Assembly: GCA_913040875.1 (NCBI GenBank) | Contig: CAJWHX010000234.1 | Span: forward strand, 1 to 5,893 | Reading direction: 5' to 3' | DNA length: 5,893 bases | Origin: an uncultured Pseudomonadota bacterium | GTDB lineage: Bacteria > Myxococcota > UBA796 | Part shown: positions 1 to 5,893 of the stretch, in pieces | Layout of the letters: the number at the start of each line of letters is the position of its first letter | How positions within the stretch are numbered: the stretch's first letter is position 1 | Program-made: the position numbers and the translations under genes | Notes under the pieces: generated by a model | The model's input: only the letters and a program-made list of their open reading frames with translations | Databases searched by the model: none | What the model was told of the DNA's origin: nothing

Positions 1-1512
1 GCACTCAATCGTAAACTTGGAAAGATCAAAGAAGCTGCACGCTCAATAGAACGCGCGCTAAACAATCGTGAAAATTGGGAAACGCGCTTGGAAGCAGCTC
101 AGTGTCGATTTGAATCTCAAGAGCCGCGTAAAGCACTCGAACATTTGCAAATGGTTTACAAAGACTATCCGACAGACCCTAAGGTACTTGCTTTGTTGGC
201 AACGGGACTGCAAATGGTGGGGCATGAAGCCAAAGCCAAACAGTTGTGGCTGGAAGCTGGTAAACGATATGAAGATGCTGTCAAGAAGGCCGCCGCCTAT
301 ACAGAGGCAACTACCTGTGGTGCAACTTCGGAAGACCTACCAGAGGACATAGAAGGTATCCAAAGACTTTCAGTGGCACATCAGATTAGATTGCATATGA
401 AAGATTGGGCTTCATCTGCTTCAAAAGTGGAGCATCGTTTCGTCTTGAAAACAAGTCTATATATGGAGTTTGGTCGATTTGAAGATGCCTTAGACTGCAT
501 AGTGGCTGCGGAAGGCTTAGAGAAGCGTCCAGCAATATTTGCCTTGCTAACAGAAGCACTCGTTGCCAATGATAAAGTGGAAGAGGCGATTGAAATATTG
601 CAAGGCTTCAAAAACTCTAGTGATGAAATCATGGAAGACGTTCAACTGAGACTGTTGGGACTTGGATTGTCTGAGGAAGATTCGGAAGAACTGATAGATG
701 ATGATCTGCTGGATGATGACCTTGAAGATTTGAGTGAGGATATCTCAGATGATAATGAAGGTGACCAAGAAGGTGAAGACGAGCAAATTGAAGCCACACC
801 GGTTGGCTCAGATGTCGACGCGTTAATCGGAACAGCCGATGAACTTTTCTCTACTGGTCAAGTAAAGGCTGCACTTGATGTTTTAAATCAGGTTTTGGAA
901 AAGGATCCAACGCATATGGGTGCACTACAAAAAATGGGTTCTTGGGCCTTGCAGGAAACCACTGCACCAGTGTCGTTTCAATCCTCGTCAGCGGATTCCT
1001 TTGCTGCGGATCCATTTGCCTCAACAGATCCATTCGCTTCCAATGATCCATTTAAGTCCGGAGGATTCCCAACGCCATCTCTCACGCCGACCATAGATGC
1101 ACCGACATTTGATGCGAATGAATCATCACAGCATACTGCGGTGGCGACGTCTTTGCTGATGAGGCCTGAGCTCCGTCAAGTATACAAATATATGCTGATT
1201 GGATTTATGGAGGAGGCTATTCAAGAACTTCGTTCCTTAAATACCTTAGAGGCAGCCATTGTTCTTGCAAGAATTCGAATTTCCAAAGGGGAATACAGAG
1301 GTGCCCTTGAAGATGTGCAGGATGCGCTGGACAACTCTACCTCTCAAGCGCCGGCTTATCTAGATGCGTTGTGGGAAGTGGCCAGGATTTATTCTTTACA
1401 GCAACGTGTACGCAATACAAAGCGTACCTTGGATGAGATTGTAGATGTAAATCCAGACTATAAACGAGATGAGGTCATGTTGTGGAAAGAGGCACTCGAA
1501 TTGTTGGACTAA
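1..1512 (+). CDS. TPR-repeat protein with acidic and DPF-rich linkers (5' end outside window)
   Basis: The reading frame is open from the first base to the TAA at 1510-1512, giving 503 residues of a longer protein; the TTG at 88 is internal because TPR helices already occupy the codons before it. Residues 1-75 form about two and a half helix pairs with TPR spacing (KIKEAARSIERAL, then PRKALEHLQMVYKDYP). Residues 130-205 hold more helical repeats (GRFEDALDCIVAAEGL, DKVEEAIEILQGF). Residues 225-264 are an acidic linker with 24 Asp/Glu out of 40 and no Lys or Arg. Residues 271-317 are a textbook TPR (GQVKAALDVLNQVLEKDP). Residues 318-385 are a Ser/Pro/Thr-rich, probably disordered stretch with DPF repeats. 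Residues 387-503 return to TPR-like helices. TPRs bind protein partners, so an adaptor role is inferred; no catalytic motif is seen. Location cannot be judged because the N terminus is missing. It lies 30 bases upstream of tamB on the same strand, so probably co-transcribed. TPR assignment is firm; function is unknown. Confidence 0.9.
   Translation, partial: ALNRKLGKIKEAARSIERALNNRENWETRLEAAQCRFESQEPRKALEHLQMVYKDYPTDPKVLALLATGLQMVGHEAKAKQLWLEAGKRYEDAVKKAAAYTEATTCGATSEDLPEDIEGIQRLSVAHQIRLHMKDWASSASKVEHRFVLKTSLYMEFGRFEDALDCIVAAEGLEKRPAIFALLTEALVANDKVEEAIEILQGFKNSSDEIMEDVQLRLLGLGLSEEDSEELIDDDLLDDDLEDLSEDISDDNEGDQEGEDEQIEATPVGSDVDALIGTADELFSTGQVKAALDVLNQVLEKDPTHMGALQKMGSWALQETTAPVSFQSSSADSFAADPFASTDPFASNDPFKSGGFPTPSLTPTIDAPTFDANESSQHTAVATSLLMRPELRQVYKYMLIGFMEEAIQELRSLNTLEAAIVLARIRISKGEYRGALEDVQDALDNSTSQAPAYLDALWEVARIYSLQQRVRNTKRTLDEIVDVNPDYKRDEVMLWKEALELLD
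994..1053 (+). repeat. Short in-frame tandem repeat encoding D-(S/P)-F units in the TPR protein
   Basis: Four consecutive units start at 994, 1009, 1027 and 1045, spaced 15, 18 and 18 bases, and encode DSFAA, DPFAST, DPFASN and DPF. The copies differ mainly at third codon positions (ttt/ttc, gcc/gct), so the protein repeat appears to be kept while the DNA drifts. It sits at residues 332-351 of the partial protein, in a low-complexity linker between TPR blocks. It could be a flexible spacer or a peptide docking motif; nothing in the sequence decides between these. Confidence 0.75.
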
Positions 1513-1542
1513 TTTCGATGGTTCGATTGTTTTTATACCGCC
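1513..1542 (+). other. Intergenic spacer between the TPR gene and tamB
   Basis: This 30-base gap has no GGAG/GAGG-like Shine-Dalgarno match at a useful distance before the ATG at 1543, no promoter-like pair of boxes and no terminator hairpin. An out-of-frame ATG at 1518 opens an 11-codon reading frame (10 sense codons plus stop) ending in TGA at 1548-1550, across the tamB start. This could let terminating ribosomes reinitiate on tamB, but may be chance. Confidence 0.5.
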
Positions 1543-4500
1543 ATGAGTGACGAAGAGACACAGTCCCCCTCAAAGACCTATAGACGATTCAAATATTTAC
1601 TCGTCTTGATTTGCTGTCCTTTACTTCTCCGCATCCCATTGGTGTCCAATTTCATCAAAGATATGGTATTGCTTGGAGTCAATGACTTGTCAGATTATCA
1701 TATCAGCATAGATGATATGTCTATTCGTCCCGTGCTACTTGGTGTCAAACTTGAGGGCGTCGAGGTGCAGGATAAACAGCAAACCTTACTGAACGTACCC
1801 GAAGGGTTTATTGGCTTTAAACTCCCATTCGACGGTCACATTGTCCGTACCATTATTTTGGATTCACCGTCTGTCAATGTGGACCTCAATATTCTACCTA
1901 AGCGAGAAGAGTCAACCTTTCACTTACCTGTGTTGCCGCGTATTCAAATCCGTTCGGCATCCGTGAATATCACTGATACAGATTTCAATCTATCGATTCC
2001 CGATCTCAATCTGACACACTCTACTGGGGCAGGGCATCTTTGGACTGTAGAGCCTCTTCTTCTGAAAAGTGGGAAACACAATATCATGATCTCTCCATTT
2101 CAGTGGAACGACATACAGATGGGGGATGGTGCCATGAGGATCGATGATATCAATTTGGATTCGTCGGTTGGCAACTTGTATGGATATCTTGGGATTGACG
2201 ACGATATCTTGTCTGGCAGTATTGAATCTTCGCTTGAGTTGGAGGCCATAATTAAGCATCCAAAATGGGAGGGAGATGGTCAGGTGTTGGTTCGGGTTAG
2301 TCCTGAGGGAAATATAGCCGATCCGAAACTTACGGTGGGGCTTCAAGCAAATGCTTTTACTTTAACTAGACAGGCTCTGACTCGAAAGTTTGTTTATCAC
2401 CTAGACTCTTTGGACGGAGAGACTCTCTATGACAACGGACAGATAGTACTCCAAGACCTTCATCTTGGGTGGGGCGATGGGTTCAGTACGATTAATGGAG
2501 TCATCCAGCCAAAAGACAATCAAGTTCAACTCACAATTGAAGGGGTCAATCAGAATGTTTGGGGACTTGGGCAGGACCTCGATTTGTCACCAGGACCATG
2601 GGTGGAAATGAACATCGACACGATAACGCACTTGTCTGGTGACTTGAACCCATTGAACGTCTCTGGAACCATCGTGATTGATGGTGATACCTTCGCTTCA
2701 GGTTCGGGAAATGTTCGAAAAAATGCACCTGTATTGAAAATCCCAAAGGTGTATTTAGCAGGTGATGTTCAGCTGACGAAGACGACATTGGATTATCAAC
2801 TCTTAACGGTGCGGTTAGAATCTGAGTATGGTACAACAAGTACTGGTGTGATCGAAGGTCATTATGCATTTCCAGCACCCAATATGTCAGATGTATCCTT
2901 TCAGTTTGACCAGCTTGACTTACGGTTGTTGCGTCCTTTGGGAGGGAGTGAGTTTATCGGCTGGGCACAAGGTGGAGGTACATTAAAAGGACCGATGAAA
3001 AAGCTTCAACTTCAGAGCCAATACCGCATCAAAGATTTTCAAATGCTTGGTTTTGAATATGCAGACGAGTTGGCTGTTCGCATAGATGGAGACAATCTGA
3101 AAGAACTTTTGGTTACGGTTGAGAGCGCCAAAAAAGGGAAGTCTCACTTGAGTGGGGTTATGGATGTTCACTTCAAAAGGGAACTGTGGTTTGACGGTCA
3201 GTTTTCGAGTGAATCTGCCCGCGCAAACAACTTAATGTCGATATTCTTTGAGCCCTTAGATGTGGACGCATTTACAACAGGTACAGTTCGAATTCAAGGC
3301 TTTGCATCCGATTTGCACATCGAGGCAGATATGGAACTCGAGGATGTGTTGCTTTGGGGAGAGCCATTTGATACAGGACGGTTTCGATTGCTTCAAGATC
3401 GCCACCATTTGACGATTGAAGAGTTTGTGGTTGAACGAAATGATGGTCTGGGTTCTGCAATGATGCGCGGTACTAGAACAGATGGCCAAAATAATTTTGA
3501 GGTTTTGGTCGGTGGTTTACCGATTGAGTATTTGTCTTGGATCCTCGATGGGAAATATCCGGTTCGTGGAAAGTTAGACTTTTTGGGAACAATACAAGGT
3601 GACAGTTTCCTTCCCAATGGGAGCCTTTTCATTCGGGACTTCTGGCATGGGACACATAAACTCGGACATAGCCAAGTTTTGCTTCACCATCAAGAGGAAG
3701 GGATGGTGCTTCAGGGACAGCTTGCTGATGGTATCACAGTGAAAGGTGTCGCGGGCTATTCCTTAGATGAAGATTTTGCATTTGATGTGGCTGTCGATGG
3801 TTTTCCCATCGAGGCACTGTATTCACTCTCTTTATCTGAGAAGGAGGTAAAAGGGCAAGTATCTGGTTCTGGAGTGTATTGGCAAAGAGACAGTGAGATG
3901 GGTGGAGAGTTTACCATTGCCGACGCCAAGTTGACGTGGTCTGACAAATGGCTACAGTTAGAAGATGCGTTCGCAGTAGATTGGAACGGTGTAGAGTTGT
4001 CCGTGACCCCATTTGCGCTGACTGGTTCTGGTCAAACGGATCTATTGATCGATGCGAGTAAGTCTGGGCATCAACATTCCGTTGCTTTTGATGGTACAGT
4101 GGACATGGCCGTGATTGAAATGTTGCTATATGGTACGGAATCGGCTGCAGGTACAGGTTTGGTGAATGGGCAGTGGTCGGAATCAGGTGTCGATGCCACG
4201 ATGATCATTCAGAACGGATTCCTGCAGGGGATTTGGTTTCCACATCCGATAGAGTCTATCCGCAGTCAAATTCGGATGGTCGATCAAGAGGTGTTTATTG
4301 ATGAGTGGGACAGTATTGTAGGGGGTGGTTCTGTCGGTATGACAGGCAACGTCTCTCTCGAAGAATTTTTACCCAAACAATACGACTTAGAACTGGACAT
4401 GCTGAGCAGTCGTATTCAACTATTGGATTGGCTTCCTCCAGTTGTTGGAAGTGGGCAATTCAAGGTGTTTGGTGACGCAGAATTACCAATGATACGTGGT

Positions 4501-5415
4501 GCTGTAGAAGTCAGTGAGATGACATTTGTTGATAGAATCGGCTGGGAAGGTGCCCTGATTACATTTGCGCCTGAGGCCATCGCCGGTACAACAGTGGAAG
4601 GCGCGGAACCATATTTTGAATACGATATCGATTTTACAGCCCCCAATACAATTCGGATTCGTAACAATCTTGCAGATATGACCGCCTCCGCTGATTTAAA
4701 GTTTGTGGGAGATATGGCTCGGCCAGGTATGATTGGTCGGATTGATTTAACTGAAGGAGGGCGTGCGTTGTTTAAAGAACGAGACTTTGATGTGCTTCGC
4801 GGTTCTTTGCGCTATGAAGACCCATTTAGTTTTGATCCAATATTGGATATAGCATTGGAGACATCGATCATTACGCCTGAAAATGAAGTCGCAATCAAAT
4901 ATTTCATTACTGGACTCTACAGCGATTGGCAAACACACACAACCTCCACACCTTCATTGCCTCAAGCCGATATCAACGCATTGTTGCTATTTGGCATGAC
5001 CAGAAGGGAGCTTGAGACAGAAGGAGGGCTTGGGGCTGCGCTGGCTATTGAAGGTTCAGACTTGGTTGTATCAAAGTTTGGAACCTCTCAACGTTTTGTA
5101 GAAGTCGGTAGTGGGATATTTCAAAGTGAGTTACTTAGATTGGATCGAGTGGATATCATTTCAGGTCCTACTGATAGAAACTCGGCATATGTGTCATCGG
5201 CTCTACGATTGTTGGCTGAAAAGGATATAGGAGATGGTACCATTCGGCTTGAACAGAACATTACGGATACAACAGATGTGTTTGTGAGTTGGGAACAAAA
5301 ACTCACACAACGCCTGTATACTCGTTTGTACTGGGCTAGCCAGCAGCAGGGACGAAGCATCAATGGACGAGGTGCGGTTGGAGCGGAGTTTGAGGTACAG
5401 TGGGAATTGGATTAA
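1543..5415 (+). CDS. tamB: TamB-family translocation/assembly protein (AsmA-like, C-terminal DUF490 domain)
   Basis: Complete gene of 1290 residues, close to E. coli TamB (1259). TamB proteins are anchored in the inner membrane, cross the periplasm as a long beta-strand groove, and pair with an Omp85 protein in outer-membrane protein insertion and phospholipid transport. A basic KTYRRFK segment (11-17) precedes one hydrophobic segment at about 18-38, interrupted by R30, consistent with an N-in anchor. Residues 87-113 carry the AsmA-like N-terminal pattern (hydrophobic strand, then IILDSPSVNVD). The body is beta-rich with few Cys, and six modules of about 100 residues run from 451 to 1001. The C-terminal part, from about 1000 to 1290, matches the TamB domain, including DINALLLFG (1143-1151) and a final beta-rich segment ending WELD. 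The ATG at 1543 is chosen because the only in-frame codons before it back to the TAA at 1510 include no start; the ribosome-binding site is weak. Tandem stops TAA-TAG end the gene. It overlaps the downstream Omp85 gene by 16 bases, which supports the assignment. Confidence 0.92.
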   Translation: MSDEETQSPSKTYRRFKYLLVLICCPLLLRIPLVSNFIKDMVLLGVNDLSDYHISIDDMSIRPVLLGVKLEGVEVQDKQQTLLNVPEGFIGFKLPFDGHIVRTIILDSPSVNVDLNILPKREESTFHLPVLPRIQIRSASVNITDTDFNLSIPDLNLTHSTGAGHLWTVEPLLLKSGKHNIMISPFQWNDIQMGDGAMRIDDINLDSSVGNLYGYLGIDDDILSGSIESSLELEAIIKHPKWEGDGQVLVRVSPEGNIADPKLTVGLQANAFTLTRQALTRKFVYHLDSLDGETLYDNGQIVLQDLHLGWGDGFSTINGVIQPKDNQVQLTIEGVNQNVWGLGQDLDLSPGPWVEMNIDTITHLSGDLNPLNVSGTIVIDGDTFASGSGNVRKNAPVLKIPKVYLAGDVQLTKTTLDYQLLTVRLESEYGTTSTGVIEGHYAFPAPNMSDVSFQFDQLDLRLLRPLGGSEFIGWAQGGGTLKGPMKKLQLQSQYRIKDFQMLGFEYADELAVRIDGDNLKELLVTVESAKKGKSHLSGVMDVHFKRELWFDGQFSSESARANNLMSIFFEPLDVDAFTTGTVRIQGFASDLHIEADMELEDVLLWGEPFDTGRFRLLQDRHHLTIEEFVVERNDGLGSAMMRGTRTDGQNNFEVLVGGLPIEYLSWILDGKYPVRGKLDFLGTIQGDSFLPNGSLFIRDFWHGTHKLGHSQVLLHHQEEGMVLQGQLADGITVKGVAGYSLDEDFAFDVAVDGFPIEALYSLSLSEKEVKGQVSGSGVYWQRDSEMGGEFTIADAKLTWSDKWLQLEDAFAVDWNGVELSVTPFALTGSGQTDLLIDASKSGHQHSVAFDGTVDMAVIEMLLYGTESAAGTGLVNGQWSESGVDATMIIQNGFLQGIWFPHPIESIRSQIRMVDQEVFIDEWDSIVGGGSVGMTGNVSLEEFLPKQYDLELDMLSSRIQLLDWLPPVVGSGQFKVFGDAELPMIRGAVEVSEMTFVDRIGWEGALITFAPEAIAGTTVEGAEPYFEYDIDFTAPNTIRIRNNLADMTASADLKFVGDMARPGMIGRIDLTEGGRALFKERDFDVLRGSLRYEDPFSFDPILDIALETSIITPENEVAIKYFITGLYSDWQTHTTSTPSLPQADINALLLFGMTRRELETEGGLGAALAIEGSDLVVSKFGTSQRFVEVGSGIFQSELLRLDRVDIISGPTDRNSAYVSSALRLLAEKDIGDGTIRLEQNITDTTDVFVSWEQKLTQRLYTRLYWASQQQGRSINGRGAVGAEFEVQWELD
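2893..4545 (+). repeat. Six degenerate ~100-residue modules inside TamB
   Basis: This is a protein-level repeat, not a DNA repeat. Modules begin near residues 451, 549, 651, 745, 847 and 947 (spacings 98, 102, 94, 102 and 100). Each opens with an alternating beta strand (VSFQFD, LWFDGQF, NNFEVLV, FAFDVAV, VAFDGTV, YDLELDM). A short helix-like segment follows (LRLLRP, LMSIFF, IEYLSWI, IEALYSL, IEMLLYG, IQLLDWL), then a Gly-rich strand (GGGTLKG, GTVRIQG, GKLDFLGTIQG, GQVSGSG, GTGLVNG, GSGQFKVFG), then one or more further strands. This fits repeating beta-groove units of AsmA/TamB-type lipid-transfer proteins. Boundaries are by eye. Confidence 0.65.
5392..5396 (+). promoter_or_regulatory. Probable ribosome-binding site for the Omp85 gene, inside tamB
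   Basis: GAGGT ends 3 bases before the GTG at 5400, which is short spacing. A second purine-rich match, GGAG at 5385-5388, lies 11 bases before it, which is long. Either could serve. They help decide the start because the in-frame TGA at 5391-5393 rules out anything further upstream. Confidence 0.45.
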
Positions 5416-5893
5416 TAGCATTGTTGTCTGTGGTAGAAGCCTCTGAATGGTATGAAGATCTGCCCGTTGGTGCTGTGTCTATCATTAGTGTTGATGGGTA
5501 CATCCCCGATGGAGATTTGCAAAGTCTACTCACCACTCAGGTTGGAGAATCCTTTTCTCCAAATCAAGTGCGAGATGATCTCAGTACTCTATATACAATG
5601 GGTGAGTTCTCAAAGATATCAGTCAATTTATTGAACGACTCTATTGATGATGTACCCTTCTTGCATGTTCAATATGAAATTCAGGTCGCTCCGATTCTTG
5701 AAAAAATAGAGATTGCCACTGAATCTAGACGACTGACAAATACCATTCAGGAAATCATACCCTTTTCCTTAGGCCAAGTCTTTCATCCGACGGTTGAGAT
5801 GTGGAAGCTGAGAACACATCTCATCAATAAATTAGAGGCTCTAGGGTACATTGATGTAGAACTGGATTTGTCTCACTCTGTATCGGAAGAACA
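5400..5893 (+). CDS. Omp85-family outer-membrane protein, TamA/BamA-like, N-terminal POTRA part (3' end outside window)
   Basis: The frame stays open from 5394 to the window end, giving 164 residues from the GTG at 5400. Omp85 proteins insert beta-barrel proteins into the outer membrane; their N-terminal POTRA domains face the periplasm and are where TamB docks on TamA. Residues 1-14 are hydrophobic (MGIGLIALLSVVEA) and look like a short signal peptide with cleavage after VEA, but with no Lys or Arg. POTRA 1 covers about 26-95: strand VSIISVDGY, a helix, VGESFSPNQVRDDL, then LYTMGEFSKISVNL and closing strand LHVQYEI. POTRA 2 covers about 98-159: strand ILEKIEIA, PFSLGQVFHP, then LINKLEALGYIDVEL. 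The hallmark G-x-x-(F/Y)-x-x-(I/V) turns are present in both. The barrel lies beyond the window, so TamA and BamA cannot be told apart from domain count; the adjacent tamB favours a TamA-like role. The 16-base overlap with tamB suggests translational coupling. Downstream TTG codons at 5421 and 5424 would remove the signal peptide, so GTG 5400 is preferred. Confidence 0.85.
   Translation, partial: MGIGLIALLSVVEASEWYEDLPVGAVSIISVDGYIPDGDLQSLLTTQVGESFSPNQVRDDLSTLYTMGEFSKISVNLLNDSIDDVPFLHVQYEIQVAPILEKIEIATESRRLTNTIQEIIPFSLGQVFHPTVEMWKLRTHLINKLEALGYIDVELDLSHSVSEE

Noticed and set aside
88..90. TTG as the start codon of the TPR gene
   Set aside because: The frame is open back to base 1 and the preceding 29 codons encode a TPR-like helix pair, so the true start lies outside the window.
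68..352. A 94-codon + strand reading frame overlapping the TPR gene
   Set aside because: It lies in a different frame within clear TPR coding sequence, its product is basic and low in recognisable structure, and it has no family resemblance.
994..1053. DPF motifs as eukaryotic-type endocytic adaptor-binding signals
   Set aside because: The motif resembles those that bind AP2 or EH-type adaptors, but nothing else here suggests an effector or a host-directed protein; a linker role is simpler.
1591..1656. Possible lipoprotein signal at the Cys-Cys of the TamB N terminus
   Set aside because: The residues before the first Cys are V-L-I, which do not fit a lipobox needing a small residue at -1, and TamB proteins are normally held by an uncleaved anchor.
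381..5421. About a dozen reading frames of 62-118 codons on the - strand
   Set aside because: All lie antisense to the well-supported genes, show no domain-like composition and have no arrangement suggesting an operon.
5542..5562. Perfect 8-base inverted repeat (TTGGAGAA / TTCTCCAA) with a 5-base loop
   Set aside because: It lies inside the coding sequence of POTRA 1, has no following T-run in a gene gap, and a stem of this size is expected by chance. It is not a terminator.
5452..5634. A 60-codon + strand reading frame near the window end
   Set aside because: It overlaps the POTRA-encoding frame, whose conserved POTRA pattern runs straight through this region, so it is a shadow.

Overview
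The window looks like ordinary chromosome from a diderm (Gram-negative-type) bacterium. It is read entirely on the + strand and is almost wholly coding. It holds three consecutive genes that look like one operon: the 3' part of a TPR-repeat protein gene (1-1512), a complete tamB-type gene for a very large envelope protein (1543-5415), and the 5' part of an Omp85-family (TamA/BamA-like) gene starting at a GTG at 5400. Both end genes are cut by the window edges. GC, judged from a few lines counted by hand, is in the mid-40s percent. A TamB plus an Omp85 partner implies an outer membrane. The gene order, with a TPR gene upstream and no enterobacterial neighbours, fits a deltaproteobacterial or Myxococcota/Bradymonadota-type lineage better than an enteric one, but this taxonomic guess is weak.

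Layout: 1-1512 encodes TPR helices, a strongly acidic linker, a further TPR, a short DPF-repeat linker and C-terminal TPRs. A 30-base spacer (1513-1542) follows, with no obvious ribosome-binding site. TamB at 1543-5415 has an N-terminal membrane anchor, a long beta-rich body containing six degenerate modules of about 100 residues, and the conserved C-terminal TamB (DUF490) domain. The Omp85 gene begins inside the last codons of tamB, overlapping it by 16 bases, and shows a signal-peptide-like start and two POTRA domains before the window ends.

How they may work together: TamB-family proteins span the periplasm from an inner-membrane anchor and dock by their C-terminal domain onto the POTRA domains of an Omp85 protein. 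They are linked to outer-membrane protein insertion and to phospholipid movement to the outer membrane. The overlap of the two genes suggests coupled production of the pair. The TPR protein's role is not known; its position makes it a candidate accessory factor. I see no RNA gene, mobile element, CRISPR array, promoter or terminator, and no gap above 30 bases between genes. I found no convincing undescribed system; the most useful leads are the TPR partner and the modular repeats in TamB.
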